Shown: positions 9,002 through 18,846, counted from the stretch's first letter. The stretch is DNA of 64,000 nucleotides from Alphaproteobacteria bacterium (GCA_013287665.1 JABDDK010000004.1:1-64000), one strand, 5' to 3'. Numbers and translations: made by a program. The notes: generated from the letters alone by a model not told the origin.

Positions 9002-9199
9002 ATGACGACTGAAGATTTAAAGAACAAGTTGACCAGATTGAAGGAAGAGCATCAAGGCTTAGATGCTGCGATTGCTGTTATGCGTGCGACGCCCCGTCAT
9101 GATCAACTCGCGCTTCAGCGATTGAAAAAGAAAAAACTGAAGCTGAAGGATGAAATCTTGAGGACCCAAGCCAAGCTGCTCCCTGATATTATTGCTTAG
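9002..9199 (+). CDS. YdcH family protein (DUF465)
   Basis: The 65-residue protein is small, charged and wholly alpha-helical, with [14 protein letters not shown] and then a lysine-rich stretch [15 protein letters not shown]. This is the standard pattern of the DUF465/YdcH family, short coiled-coil proteins of unknown function found across proteobacteria. It ends 25 bp before the chosen gltX start, so the two are probably co-transcribed. Confidence 0.85.
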   Translation: MTTEDLKNKLTRLKEEHQGLDAAIAVMRATPRHDQLALQRLKKKKLKLKDEILRTQAKLLPDIIA

Positions 9200-9224
9200 T
9201 GTTGATGAACGTAAAGGAATACCG

Positions 9225-10622
9225 ATGACAGTCACAGTCCGTTTTGCCCCTTCTCCTACAGGATATCTCCATATCGGAAGTGCACGAACAGCGCTTTTCA
9301 ACTGGTTATTTGCCCGTCATCATGGTGGGAAAATGTTGCTGCGTATTGAAGACACGGACAGAGAACGCTCCACCCAAGATGCGGTGGAGGCTATATACAA
9401 AGGGCTCGAGTGGCTTGGCATACCGTGGGATGAGACCCCTCTTCACCAAGTTGATCATCAACTGCGTCATGTGGAAGTTGCAAATGAGCTTCTCTCCAAA
9501 GGGATGGCCTATTATTGCTATTGTTCCCCGGAAGAACTGGAAGCCATGCGGGAAGAGGCCCGTGAGAAGAAACTCCCGCCTCGTTATGATGGCCGCTGGC
9601 GTGACCGGGACCCCTCGGAAGCCCCCAAAGATATAAAGCCTGTCATTCGCTTTAAATCCCCTCAAGAAGGGGAGACCGTCATCCATGACATGGTACAAGG
9701 CGAAGTTCGTGTGCCCAATCAACAAATGGACGATTTGATCATTTTACGGGCGGATGGAACACCGACCTATAACCTTTCCGTCGTCGTTGATGATCATGAT
9801 ATGGCCATAACCCATGTTATCCGCGGTGATGATCATTTAACAAATATGTTCCGTCAGTTTCACATATTCCAAGCCATGGGGTGGAAGATTCCTCACTATG
9901 CCCATATCCCTCTGATCCATGGACCTGATGGAGCCAAGCTCTCTAAACGTCATGGAGCCCTTGGGGTCGGTGCGTATCGGGAGATGGGCTATTTGCCTGA
10001 AGCATTGCGAAATTATTTGCTCCGTCTCGGCTGGAGCCATGGGGACGCTGAAATTATTTCAACAGAAGAAGCTATCGCCTGGTTCGATCTAGATCATGTT
10101 GGGAAATCTCCGGCACGTTTTGACTTTGCAAAACTTACGAATTTGAATGGTCATTATATTCGAGAAGCCGACAATGACTATTTATTGAAAAGTCTTCTGC
10201 CACTCCTTGAGAGTAAGCTAGGTACCACCGTGAATGCAGAAGGCCGTGACTTTCTGAAACGAGGTATGAATGGTCTCAAGCAACGCGCCAAAACCCTTGT
10301 TGAGCTTACAGATAGTTGCCTGTTTTATCTAGCACCTCAACCTCTTGCAGAGGACGCGCGCAAATTTGTTGAGGGGGAAGGGCACCAGATCCTGAAAATG
10401 ATGGAAGGGCATTTAGAGGCTTTGCCTGAGAGTTCCTGGACGGAGTCTCAGCTTGAAAACTACGCACGTGAGATTGCAGAAGAGAAAGAAATAAAGCTCG
10501 GAAAAATGGCGCAACCCTTGCGAGTCGCCCTTACGGGAACGACTGTGTCACCGAGTGTGTTTGAAATCATGCACGTTTTGGGGAAAGATAAGACATTGGA
10601 AAGATTGCGGCTTATTGCTTAA
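9225..10622 (+). CDS. gltX: Glutamyl-tRNA synthetase
   Basis: It charges tRNA-Glu with glutamate. The 465-residue class I synthetase shows the HIGH-type motif at the start ([20 protein letters not shown]) and the KMSKS-type motif KLSKRHG near residue 238. A full helical anticodon-binding C-terminus follows, so it is not a truncated Glu-Q enzyme. ATG 9225 is chosen over an in-frame codon at 9192 because AAAGGAATACCG precedes it and the protein then begins directly before the catalytic fold. Many alphaproteobacteria carry a second gltX acting on tRNA-Gln; which paralogue this is cannot be told from one copy. Confidence 0.97.
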   Translation: MTVTVRFAPSPTGYLHIGSARTALFNWLFARHHGGKMLLRIEDTDRERSTQDAVEAIYKGLEWLGIPWDETPLHQVDHQLRHVEVANELLSKGMAYYCYCSPEELEAMREEAREKKLPPRYDGRWRDRDPSEAPKDIKPVIRFKSPQEGETVIHDMVQGEVRVPNQQMDDLIILRADGTPTYNLSVVVDDHDMAITHVIRGDDHLTNMFRQFHIFQAMGWKIPHYAHIPLIHGPDGAKLSKRHGALGVGAYREMGYLPEALRNYLLRLGWSHGDAEIISTEEAIAWFDLDHVGKSPARFDFAKLTNLNGHYIREADNDYLLKSLLPLLESKLGTTVNAEGRDFLKRGMNGLKQRAKTLVELTDSCLFYLAPQPLAEDARKFVEGEGHQILKMMEGHLEALPESSWTESQLENYAREIAEEKEIKLGKMAQPLRVALTGTTVSPSVFEIMHVLGKDKTLERLRLIA

Positions 10623-10630
10623 AGGCACCC

Positions 10631-10773
10631 TAACCTCTCCCCTGCGTGGGAGAGGTCGACGCGCAGCGGCGGGTGAGGGGGACAGATCACTTTAATGAAA
10701 CTTCAAAGAACACTGTCTACGGCCCACCCCTCACCCGCCCTAAAGGGCGACCTCTCCCACAAGGGGAGAGGTG
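10631..10773. repeat. Double-hairpin palindromic repeat, copy B
   Basis: This copy fills the gap between the convergent genes gltX (stop 8 bp before) and dnaE (stop 5 bp after). Each arm is itself a hairpin (CCTCTCCCC/GGGGAGAGG type). The placement suggests it acts as a two-way terminator. Confidence 0.9.
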
Positions 10774-10778
10774 AAGAT

Positions 10779-13700
10779 TTAAAGCGTAGTTAATGCGACT
10801 CTCAGATCGGGAGATAAGGTATAGGTTGGCCCTAAAGCCAAAGTTGCCTTTGCCACATTGATATGAACCCTTGTTTTACCAGGAGGAGCCTTTTCAAAAA
10901 GCCGAATGAGCTTTTGAGCTTGATCTTCCGACTCAATAGCCACCGAAAACACTCCCCCATCAAGGGCTTTTTCCAAGGTCTCAATCCCCTGACACGTCAA
11001 CCTGAGGGTGTCATCATTGAGTTGAGCCGATACGGTCATCAATAAGGCCGTTCCTGGCTCAAGCATCTCTCGATACTGACTGAGAAGCTCGGAAAACACT
11101 GTGACTTCAAAAACACCTGTCGAATCAGAGAGTTGAACGAAAGCATAGCGCTGCCCACTTTTTGCCGCTCGTTCTTGCTTTGTGATCACAATCCCCGCAA
11201 GACGGTAGGTTTGAGCATCTCTGCCCTCTTCTGCCCGTGTTTGCATCTCAGCAGCTTCCACAACGCCTAAGGACTTCAACGAATCACCGTACGCATCCAA
11301 CGGATGGGAAGTCATATAAAAACCAACAGCTGCGAACTCAAGTTTAAGCCGTTCAAGAGGCGGCCATTCCTCAACAACTTTCAATTGAGGACGGGTCACA
11401 TCAAGTCCAAATAGACCTTGGGGGCGTTTATCTTCATTTCCATAACGCAGAAGAATCTCAAGATTTTCCATCAGCAATCGGCGACAGGGATTAAGACTAT
11501 CGAGAGCCCCTGATGTGATGAGGTTCTCCATCTGACGTTTGTTAATAATACGTCCATCAAGTCTTTCAACAAAATCAAAGATATCCTTGAAGGGGCCATT
11601 TTTATCCCGCTCTTCCATCAGCGCTTCCATGGCTGCCGCTCCCACATTCTTGAGGGCTGCCAGGGCATATCGGATGGAGCCATTTTCCACCTTAAATCCC
11701 GCGTGAGACTCATTGACATCCGGGGCAAGGAGAGGAATCCCAAGACGTTTCACCTCACGAGCAAAATGAGTTAGCTTATCCGTATTATGAATTTCATGGG
11801 TCATGAGAGCCGCCATAAACTCAACAGGATAATGGGCCTTCAGATAAGCCGTTTGATAAGTAATCAGCGCATAAGCTGCTGCATGCGCTTTCGGGAACGC
11901 GTAACTTGCAAACTTCTCAATCTGATTGAAAAGATCTTTTGCCGTTCCCGGCGTACCCCCTGTTCGCTCTAAGACACCGTCGATGAACGTTTTGCGTTGG
12001 GCGTCCATTTCAGACTTGATTTTCTTACCCATTGCGCGTCTGAGAAGGTCAGCTCCACCCATGGTAAAGCCTGCGAGATCTTTCGCCATTTGCAGAACCT
12101 GCTCTTGATAGACAATGACGCCATGGGTTTCATTCAAGATCGGCTCAAGTTCATCATACAGATACGTGACTTTTTCATCCCCATGACGACAGGCAATATA
12201 ACGGGGGATATTATCCATGGGACCTGGACGATACAGCGCCACAATCGCGATAATCTCTTCCAGGCGATCAGGCTTTACCTTCCGTGTGACATCTGTCATC
12301 CCGCTGCTTTCCACTTGGAATATACCGATGGTCTCAGCTTTGCATAAAAGCTCAAAGGATTTCGGATCATCCAGAGGGATACACGTGATATCAAGATCAA
12401 TGTCTCTATCTTTCAGGTATTCAATGGTTTGTTGAATTACGGTCAACGTTTTGAGGCCCAAGAAGTCGAACTTCACAAGACCCGCTTGCTCAACGTATTT
12501 CATATTAAATTGAGTCGCGGGCAAGGGAGAGCGGGGGTCGAAGTATAAAGGCACCATCTCATCTAAAGGCTTGTCTGAAATCACAACACCTGCGGCGTGG
12601 GTTGAAGCGTGACGATAGAGACCTTCTAATTGCAGTGCAATATCAATGAGATGCTTTACTTCAGGATCGTCCATCATTTGCTTCAATTGAGGTTCGATCT
12701 CAATAGCTTCCTCAAGAGTGACGGGATTTGCAGGATTGTTCGGAATCAACTTACAAATCCGGTCCACTTGCCCGTAAGGCATTTGCAACACGCGACCCGT
12801 GTCCCGCAGAACGGCTCTCGCTTGCAGTTTACCAAAGGTAATGATATGGGCGACTCGGTCTGCTCCATATTTATCCCTCACGTAGCGTATGACCTCATCT
12901 CGCCTTTCTTGACAAAAGTCGATATCAAAGTCCGGCATGCTGACACGCTCTGGATTCAGGAAGCGCTCAAACACAAGTCCAAAATGTAAGGGATCCAGAT
13001 CTGTAATCGTCAACGACCAGGCAACAACGGACCCTGCTCCCGATCCACGACCCGGTCCTACAGGGATCTTTTGGGCTTTTGCCCATTTGATAAAGTCAGC
13101 AACGATCAGGAAGTAGCCTGAAAACTTCATTTGCTCAATGACATCAAGCTCATACTCAAGTTGCTTAAAATAGGTTTCTCGCTTTGAGACCTTTGTTTCT
13201 TCATCCATGTCCGGCTTAAAAACATATCGACTTAGTCGTTCTTCAAGGCCGAGACGGGCTTGCTTCCGCAGCTCTTCCACCTCCCCCTCACACGGGAAAG
13301 AGGGCAAGATTGGATCAATCGGTCGCAAGAGAAAACTACAGCGTTGCGCAATAACTTGAGTGTTTATAATGGCTTCTGGAAGATCAGCAAACAGGGCTTC
13401 CATTTCTTGCGGGGACTTAAAACAATGATCAGGGGTCAGGCGACGGCGGTCCGTTTCATTCACATAATTCCCTCCCGCAATACACAAAAGCGCATCATGG
13501 GCTTCATAGAGGGAGGGTTCAGGAAAGAAGGCTTCATTGGTCGCAACGATGGGAACATCATGGGCATAGGCTAAGTCCAGAAGTGCTTCTTCAATGCGAT
13601 GATCTTCAGGGGTTTGAGTTCCCTGACGGGACAGCTCAATATAGAGGCGATCCTTAAAGAGCGGCTTCAGCGTTTTAAGATAATCCTCACCATCAAGGCC

Positions 13701-14120
13701 TTTTGCGAGACGCTTATTGAGCCCACCTTGTGCCCCACCCGTTAAGGCAATCAAACCTTCAGACCATTTCTCAAGAACGTCAAAGGCGATTTGCGGACTA
13801 TCGGCTCCCTTACCGTTAAGATAAGTATGGGAGACGATTTTCAGAAGGTTGAGGTAGCCTATCTGATTTTGAACGAGGAGAACTATTGTGTCGGTCTCAT
13901 TCTTTACATCAGACGTCAATTGGATCTGACACCCGATAATCGGTTGAACGCCTGCGTCCTTTGCCGCCAGGGAAAATTCCATCGCCCCAAACAGATTTCC
14001 TGAGTCAGTCATGGCAACCGCAAGCATCTCATGCTTTTTTGCAAGCGCGATAAGCTTTTTAACAGGAATAGCCCCTTCGAGGAGGGAATAAGCCGTATGA
14101 ACTCTGAGATGCGTGAACAT
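10779..14120 (-). CDS. dnaE: DNA polymerase III, alpha (catalytic) subunit
   Basis: This is the replicative polymerase chain. The 1113-residue protein begins with a PHP domain (HLRVHTAYSLLEGAIP, then MTDSGNLFG). The C-family polymerase core carries the active-site pair in PDFDIDF near residue 395 and the third-aspartate region KFDFLGLKTL near 550. The helix-hairpin-helix and OB-fold regions follow (RLAGIVITKQERAAKSGQRY near 980). The length is close to E. coli DnaE (1160). I start at ATG 14120 (GAGG upstream, then MFTHLRVH) rather than the in-frame codon at 14150, since DnaE proteins begin directly at this PHP motif. The delta subunit holA lies at 38303 in the same window. Confidence 0.98.
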   Translation of the reverse strand: MFTHLRVHTAYSLLEGAIPVKKLIALAKKHEMLAVAMTDSGNLFGAMEFSLAAKDAGVQPIIGCQIQLTSDVKNETDTIVLLVQNQIGYLNLLKIVSHTYLNGKGADSPQIAFDVLEKWSEGLIALTGGAQGGLNKRLAKGLDGEDYLKTLKPLFKDRLYIELSRQGTQTPEDHRIEEALLDLAYAHDVPIVATNEAFFPEPSLYEAHDALLCIAGGNYVNETDRRRLTPDHCFKSPQEMEALFADLPEAIINTQVIAQRCSFLLRPIDPILPSFPCEGEVEELRKQARLGLEERLSRYVFKPDMDEETKVSKRETYFKQLEYELDVIEQMKFSGYFLIVADFIKWAKAQKIPVGPGRGSGAGSVVAWSLTITDLDPLHFGLVFERFLNPERVSMPDFDIDFCQERRDEVIRYVRDKYGADRVAHIITFGKLQARAVLRDTGRVLQMPYGQVDRICKLIPNNPANPVTLEEAIEIEPQLKQMMDDPEVKHLIDIALQLEGLYRHASTHAAGVVISDKPLDEMVPLYFDPRSPLPATQFNMKYVEQAGLVKFDFLGLKTLTVIQQTIEYLKDRDIDLDITCIPLDDPKSFELLCKAETIGIFQVESSGMTDVTRKVKPDRLEEIIAIVALYRPGPMDNIPRYIACRHGDEKVTYLYDELEPILNETHGVIVYQEQVLQMAKDLAGFTMGGADLLRRAMGKKIKSEMDAQRKTFIDGVLERTGGTPGTAKDLFNQIEKFASYAFPKAHAAAYALITYQTAYLKAHYPVEFMAALMTHEIHNTDKLTHFAREVKRLGIPLLAPDVNESHAGFKVENGSIRYALAALKNVGAAAMEALMEERDKNGPFKDIFDFVERLDGRIINKRQMENLITSGALDSLNPCRRLLMENLEILLRYGNEDKRPQGLFGLDVTRPQLKVVEEWPPLERLKLEFAAVGFYMTSHPLDAYGDSLKSLGVVEAAEMQTRAEEGRDAQTYRLAGIVITKQERAAKSGQRYAFVQLSDSTGVFEVTVFSELLSQYREMLEPGTALLMTVSAQLNDDTLRLTCQGIETLEKALDGGVFSVAIESEDQAQKLIRLFEKAPPGKTRVHINVAKATLALGPTYTLSPDLRVALTTL

Positions 14121-14178
14121 GATAACCTCGTTATATGTCTTATATAACAAAAGGGAAGAAGAGCGAAAGGGGTTCTTT

Positions 14179-14341
14179 CACCTCTTCCCTGTGTGGGAGA
14201 GGTCGACGCGCAGCGGCGGGTGAGGGGCATTAAATCCATCTTTTTCAAGAACGCGTCTCATCGATCTCGGTTTGTAACATGTGTTGATGTCCCCCTCACC
14301 CGCCCCAAAAGGGGCGATCTCTCCCACGCTGGGGAGAGGTG
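14179..14341. repeat. Double-hairpin palindromic repeat, copy C
   Basis: This copy lies between the start of dnaE and the lipase-like gene. It keeps CGACGCGCAGCGGCGGGTGA in the left arm and CCCCTCACCCGCCCC in the right. A -35/-10-like pair for the lipase gene lies just beyond its right end. Confidence 0.88.
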
Positions 14342-14354
14342 AAAACAATATTAT

Positions 14355-14382
14355 TTGTTTTATTGCAATTATATGATATTAT
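14355..14382 (+). promoter_or_regulatory. Candidate promoter of the lipase-like gene
   Basis: TTGTTT (14355-14360), a 16-bp spacer and TATTAT (14377-14382) lie in very AT-rich DNA, 32 bp before ATG 14415. It is plausible but unremarkable, because such AT-rich stretches give many near-matches. Confidence 0.35.
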
Positions 14383-14414
14383 ATATTATATGAATATTGT
14401 TTAATGGTGCTAAT

Positions 14415-15842
14415 ATGCGTAAGTACTTTTATTTGTTCTCAAGTTTATTATCTATTTTCCCAGGGGCACATGCAGCCAAACTGGGTGAAACCGATGCAAT
14501 TAAGCTTACCCATCGTCACCCTTCTAAAATATCCGCAGATCAAATGCTTAAGAAATCAACAAAAATTAAAAAGAAAATAGATTTCATTTCTCAAATCTCA
14601 AATAAGGGTACCCCTCCTTTGAAACCTTCTCATCCCATCGAAATCGTCATCAAAAAACCTATTCATCGGATGTCACCTGTGGTCTCGAAAGAGGGTGAAG
14701 CCTATAAAGTTAACCCTCAATTTGTGAGTGGCGTTCAGACTTACGCAGACATGGCTGATCTGAGTTACCACCTTGTCAAAGGGCGAAACGAGTTATCAAC
14801 GGAAGGTCTTGAGAAATTTATGAGTCAAGGCTGGAAGATCACAGCTTTCGGTGGTTTTAGCGGCAACGCGAAGTTCGATAAAAGTCAGTATGACGCAAAA
14901 AATAGAGATCTTGCTGGATTTGTTGCCTCCCATTCAAAAACGGGCGAAGCCGTTGTTGTTTTCCATGGATCTCAGGATAGTTATGATTGGGAAAACAACT
15001 TTGACGCCCAAATGGTGGGTGCAAAAGATATGGGCTTTAAGTTTGAGGGAAAAGTTGCCCGTGGATTTGCCTCACGCTACATGTCAGCCAAGAGCAGTAT
15101 TTATGGGATTCTCAACAACGCGTACGCTGGCCTCGATGAGGCAGCAAAGAACAACTTCCACATTACTGTCACAGGGCACAGTCTTGGCGGAGGCATAACG
15201 ACTCTTGGCTATGCTGATATCTCAACCGATTATGCGAAGGCCCTATGGGGTTCAGAATACATAAACGCAGAACACAATCGAATTCGAGGATATGCGATGT
15301 CACCCCCCAGAGCTATCGATCAGGTAGCTGTTGATCACTTAAGCAAGGATGCTGGCGTCCATAATATCATCATCGATACCAATGATTTAGATCCCGTGAG
15401 CATTATCGGAGGTCCTGGTAAATCCTTTACTAAATGGTTGAAATCATCTTCAGATGTTGGACCCACGCGATGGTTACTCGCCACATTAAGAGCGTTTGGT
15501 ATAACTGAAGAAAGCAACCCTCATAAAGCAGCAGAACTGTATGGGGGAGGGAAGCACTTCGGCTTTAAAGCCCTTCAAGACACAAACGAGACAATTGCAA
15601 AAGCCCATAGTCTTCCTGAAGATCCAAAAATTATGGAAGAGATTAATAAAAAAGGTTTCTTTGCACGCACCTATGCAAAAGCGAAAAGATATGTTGAAAC
15701 CAAACTCGCCCCTTATCACTATGGAAAATTACAAGCTCATGGAGCCGCTTTTGAGCCTCGCCTCATTCAGCCTGAAACTCTTGAAGCTAGGATTAACAAG
15801 GCCTACACCCCCCCACCAGACCCTCTTCCTAAAAAGCCCTAG
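14415..15842 (+). CDS. Exported lipase-like protein (class 3 lipase fold)
   Basis: The 475-residue protein has a signal peptide (MRKYFYLFSSLLSIFPGAHA). A class 3 (fungal-type) lipase domain spans about residues 110-330: the early FHGSQDSYDWENNFDAQM segment resembles the oxyanion region, and TGHSLGGG is the nucleophile elbow with its serine. A DTNDLDPVSIIGG segment could carry the acid residue, and a His follows later in GGGKHFGF. It would act on lipids or esters outside the cytoplasm. ATG 14415 is chosen because the signal peptide starts there. A basic, proline-rich linker (residues 25-90) precedes the domain. The role is unproven; secreted lipases of intracellular bacteria often act on host membranes (inference). 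Confidence 0.8.
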   Translation: MRKYFYLFSSLLSIFPGAHAAKLGETDAIKLTHRHPSKISADQMLKKSTKIKKKIDFISQISNKGTPPLKPSHPIEIVIKKPIHRMSPVVSKEGEAYKVNPQFVSGVQTYADMADLSYHLVKGRNELSTEGLEKFMSQGWKITAFGGFSGNAKFDKSQYDAKNRDLAGFVASHSKTGEAVVVFHGSQDSYDWENNFDAQMVGAKDMGFKFEGKVARGFASRYMSAKSSIYGILNNAYAGLDEAAKNNFHITVTGHSLGGGITTLGYADISTDYAKALWGSEYINAEHNRIRGYAMSPPRAIDQVAVDHLSKDAGVHNIIIDTNDLDPVSIIGGPGKSFTKWLKSSSDVGPTRWLLATLRAFGITEESNPHKAAELYGGGKHFGFKALQDTNETIAKAHSLPEDPKIMEEINKKGFFARTYAKAKRYVETKLAPYHYGKLQAHGAAFEPRLIQPETLEARINKAYTPPPDPLPKKP

Positions 15843-15849
15843 CATAAAA

Positions 15850-15865
15850 TGTTTCACGTGAAACA
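15850..15865. promoter_or_regulatory. parS site 1 (ParB-binding palindrome)
   Basis: TGTTTCACGTGAAACA matches the conserved 16-bp parS palindrome and is extended to 24 bp by AAAA/TTTT flanks. It sits in the 65-bp gap between the convergent lipase and hemY genes. Confidence 0.93.
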
Positions 15866-15907
15866 TTTTTGGAAAATCGTCATATAATTCCAGACTCACA
15901 GCCATCA

Positions 15908-16528
15908 TTACAATGACGATTGTGGCGCCTCTCGTTCACGATCAATCACAAGTTTCTGTTTTAACACCCAAGGTGAGTCAGGGTGAATCTTTTCAGCTTC
16001 CTCTAGAAGTGAATTTGCCCCGTTAAAATCCGAATTATGCAGAGCTAACTCAATCGCTCCTTTAAGACCTAAAAAAGCCGTCGATGGATTTTTCGTTAAC
16101 TCAAAAAAACATTGGCCGGCTCTCAATGTGTTATTGGTTTTACAATAAAGATTCCCCGAGAACCAGAGAAACAAAGGATTCTTAGATAAGGTCTTTGCTG
16201 CTTTCTTTTGATATACGAGAGATTTCGTGAACATTTCAGCCTCATAGAGGGTCAAAAAAGCCAGAAGCTTCTGGTCCGCATTAGATTCTTTCGAAGGATG
16301 AAAATAGGATTTTATGCGATGAGGGAGTTTAAATATCCAGAATAAAATTCTAATTGTAAAAATAAAAAGAAACAACAAGAGTATAATGACTATAAATGAA
16401 ATAACCAATGTACTTTGATATTCAAATCCAAGCCAAGTAATCTCAACATGGCCAGAATCTTTAAGAATCCATAGACCAAGACCTGCAACAATAAAAACAA
16501 GGAATGCAAAAGCGAGCAGCCACTTCAT
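15908..16528 (-). CDS. hemY: HemY-like heme biosynthesis membrane protein, short
   Basis: The 206-residue protein has two N-terminal membrane helices (about residues 5-23 and 40-66) and then a TPR-like helical part facing the periplasm or membrane surface (YEAEMFTKSLVYQKKAAKTL). This matches the N-terminus of proteobacterial HemY-type proteins, which accompany the hem genes but have no firmly established enzymatic role. Family members are usually about 400-500 residues, so this one has lost most of its TPR half. Its start overlaps the mitofilin-like gene by 4 bp. It is last in the hemC-hemD-mitofilin-hemY operon and ends 43 bp from a parS site. Confidence 0.75.
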   Translation of the reverse strand: MKWLLAFAFLVFIVAGLGLWILKDSGHVEITWLGFEYQSTLVISFIVIILLLFLFIFTIRILFWIFKLPHRIKSYFHPSKESNADQKLLAFLTLYEAEMFTKSLVYQKKAAKTLSKNPLFLWFSGNLYCKTNNTLRAGQCFFELTKNPSTAFLGLKGAIELALHNSDFNGANSLLEEAEKIHPDSPWVLKQKLVIDREREAPQSSL

Positions 16529-17259
16529 GGGGTGCCCCCTTGGGCGAGATCGTTAAGAATCTGACTCAATATGTTCTCAAGCATCCGTCGATCACCTGCG
16601 GCTTGCAGCCATACAGCAAGCTTTTGCTTCTCAAGGTCCGGAAGCTTTTCATACGCTGCGATTGCCTTTACAATATCATGGTTGAGGAGTTCTTTATGAA
16701 CATCTTCCAACTGCCCATATTTATAGCCACCACTTGAATCTATTTTGCGAACACTTATCAACGATTTCACTTTTCTTTTAACTCTTTCCCAAAGCGTTAG
16801 TTCCTCAGCAGGAATAGAGGGCTGTTGAGGGGCCCCCAATAATTGATCCAGTTTTGTATACGTTAAGCAGTGTTGAATGGGGGCTAAGGAGACAAGCTGA
16901 GCTTGTGCCCAGGGCTCGGGTGTTCTTGAAAGAAAGGCTTTCAACGCGTCTATAGAAATCGATTCTTCAAGAACACCCCTATAAAGTTCAACTGAAATGA
17001 GCTTGTTTGACGAGTATTGAGGAGGCCCGGATCGTTGTTCTAAGGTTATAATTCTTTGTGAAAGTGCCTCTAAATCCTGCTGGAATTCTTGAGGCTTCGG
17101 CGCACTAGGTTTCACTTCAAGAGTTTGTTGTGGAAGGGGGACATTCACTTGATTTCTTTTCCAAACAACAAAAGATGCAAAAAGAAAAACAATAAGCAAT
17201 ATAATATAGATTATATTTTTTTTAATAAAAGTCACCCTGTCATTATTCTTTTTTTTCAT
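16525..17259 (-). CDS. Mitofilin-family inner-membrane protein (COG4223-like)
   Basis: The 244-residue protein has one N-terminal membrane anchor (about residues 14-30), a proline-rich stretch, a short coiled coil around residues 55-75 and a helical C-terminal region. Alphaproteobacterial proteins of this type lie between hemD and hemY and are related to mitochondrial mitofilin (Mic60), with a proposed part in inner-membrane shaping. Here too it overlaps hemD by 17 bp and hemY by 4 bp. The length is at the short end of the family. Sequence similarity in this family is weak, so the assignment rests largely on architecture and neighbours. Confidence 0.65.
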   Translation of the reverse strand: MKKKNNDRVTFIKKNIIYIILLIVFLFASFVVWKRNQVNVPLPQQTLEVKPSAPKPQEFQQDLEALSQRIITLEQRSGPPQYSSNKLISVELYRGVLEESISIDALKAFLSRTPEPWAQAQLVSLAPIQHCLTYTKLDQLLGAPQQPSIPAEELTLWERVKRKVKSLISVRKIDSSGGYKYGQLEDVHKELLNHDIVKAIAAYEKLPDLEKQKLAVWLQAAGDRRMLENILSQILNDLAQGGTP

Positions 17260-17953
17260 TAAAGTGCCCTATCATGGCTTCTGTTGTCGGCTTAGAGCTA
17301 ACCCAGACCTTTTCCCAAGGAATTAACCTTGCTTTTTCTGCCACATTTTCGCTTAAACATAAAGAGGTCATGTGGGATGTTGACCCTTCGAGCTTGCCTT
17401 TTTTTAATAAATTAACAAAAACAGTCGTTGTTCGGGGCGAAAAAAACATAACATGAGTTAGGGTTTTGTTTTGAATGTCTTCAATCAAAGACACGGGAAG
17501 TTCTGACGCATCTTCGATTTTATAAACAATCTGCCGTCTTGCATCAAAACCATGTGCATTCAATGTCTCAACGAGTCTTCCAGTGACTTTCTCCCCTGAG
17601 AGGTGAATGAGAGGGCCCTTCTTTGGATCAGCCTGTGAGAGGATAACTCCAACCAAGTCTTGACTTGTTCCCGACCCTCTAAAGACAGTCGTAAACCCCA
17701 TCTCTTGAGCCAATGAAGCTGTTTGATCTCCTACTACAAAAAGGGGGATCTGTTTGAGATCCTCCCTGGCTTCAAGGCTGTATAAGGCATTTTTGCTGGT
17801 GATTATGAAGGCTTGCGGAGTACCTAAGTCAGGAAATGGCAGGAAATGGGGTTTAAATAAGGGGTAGAGAGTCGAGTGAATATTCTTTTGTTTTAGACAA
17901 TGAGCGAGGGATTGTGCCTCAGTTTGCGGGCGAATTATGAGAACGTTTGGCAT
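17243..17953 (-). CDS. hemD: Uroporphyrinogen-III synthase
   Basis: It closes and inverts ring D of hydroxymethylbilane to form uroporphyrinogen III. The 236-residue two-lobed protein starts MPNVLIIRPQTEAQSLA and contains FIITSKNALYSL and THVMFFSPRTTTVFVNLL, the family's poorly conserved but recognisable elements. It overlaps hemC by 19 bp upstream and the mitofilin-like gene by 17 bp downstream. Confidence 0.9.
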   Translation of the reverse strand: MPNVLIIRPQTEAQSLAHCLKQKNIHSTLYPLFKPHFLPFPDLGTPQAFIITSKNALYSLEAREDLKQIPLFVVGDQTASLAQEMGFTTVFRGSGTSQDLVGVILSQADPKKGPLIHLSGEKVTGRLVETLNAHGFDARRQIVYKIEDASELPVSLIEDIQNKTLTHVMFFSPRTTTVFVNLLKKGKLEGSTSHMTSLCLSENVAEKARLIPWEKVWVSSKPTTEAMIGHFNEKKE

Positions 17954-18846
17954 GACTGTTTCTTAATAAGAGCCGCGGCTTCACTCCCGATTTTCTCAGG
18001 CTCATTTGAGGGCCCTGAGTGGGAAATAAAGTGCATATTATGCCCTTCAGGTTCACTGATCATTCCCTTAAAAAAGAGATGATTTCCTTCAATATAAGCA
18101 AACCCCGCAATAGGCGTGCGACACGAGCCATTTAAGTCCCTCATGAAGGCTCGTTCTGCCGAAACGGCTTGAAAGGTGGACAAGTGATTGAGAGGTCTTA
18201 ACAGCTCAAGGGTTGATGCGTCGTCTTCCCGACACTGAATCCCAAGGGCACCTTGAGCAACGGCCGGAAGAAATTCATCAATGGACAAAACTTGTGTCGC
18301 TTTATCGAGCATATCCAAGCGCTTAAGGCCCGCCACAGCAAGAAGCGTTGCATCGAATTCACCCTCCATAATCTTGCTCAATCGCGTCGGGACATTGCCT
18401 CTTAAATTAGCGACTTTAAATTGAGGATACTTTTTCATGACGTGAGCTTGCCTGCGCAGAGAGGAAGTCCCAAACACAGCCCCTTCCGGGAAGTCTTCTA
18501 AAAGCCGACCGTCCCGAGTAATAAGGGCATCCCGTGGATCTTCTCTCTCGAGCATTGCGGGAAAAACAAGTCCTTTAGGAACGTCAGCGGTGACGTCCTT
18601 CATAGAATGAACAGCAATGTCGATGTCTTTCATTTCAAGAGCCATCTCAATTTCCTTGGTAAAGAGAGATTTCCCCCCCAAATCGGTCAAGCTTCTGTCT
18701 ACGATTGTATCACCGGTTGTCTTAATGGGGACGATTTCAATGCGATCTTTGAGTGTGGGATGATGGGCAACAAGCGTTCGGATCACGATATCCGTTTGTA
18801 CAAGAGCAAGAGCGCTTCCGCGCGTTCCAAGACGTAGTGTTTTCAT
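17935..18846 (-). CDS. hemC: Porphobilinogen deaminase (hydroxymethylbilane synthase)
   Basis: It links four porphobilinogens into hydroxymethylbilane, the substrate of HemD. The 303-residue protein shows LRLGTRGSALALVQ at the start, AVHSMKDVT, TSSLRRQA and NLRGNVPTRL. The cysteine in LNGSCRTPIAGFA binds the dipyrromethane cofactor. It is the first gene of the heme operon on the minus strand. Confidence 0.97.
   Translation of the reverse strand: MKTLRLGTRGSALALVQTDIVIRTLVAHHPTLKDRIEIVPIKTTGDTIVDRSLTDLGGKSLFTKEIEMALEMKDIDIAVHSMKDVTADVPKGLVFPAMLEREDPRDALITRDGRLLEDFPEGAVFGTSSLRRQAHVMKKYPQFKVANLRGNVPTRLSKIMEGEFDATLLAVAGLKRLDMLDKATQVLSIDEFLPAVAQGALGIQCREDDASTLELLRPLNHLSTFQAVSAERAFMRDLNGSCRTPIAGFAYIEGNHLFFKGMISEPEGHNMHFISHSGPSNEPEKIGSEAAALIKKQSCQTFS

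Noticed and set aside
8641-9012. A 123-aa plus-strand frame through repeat copy A
   Set aside because: It reads through both repeat arms, and similar peptides (GRGRRAAAGEG) come from every copy. It is an artefact of the repeat.
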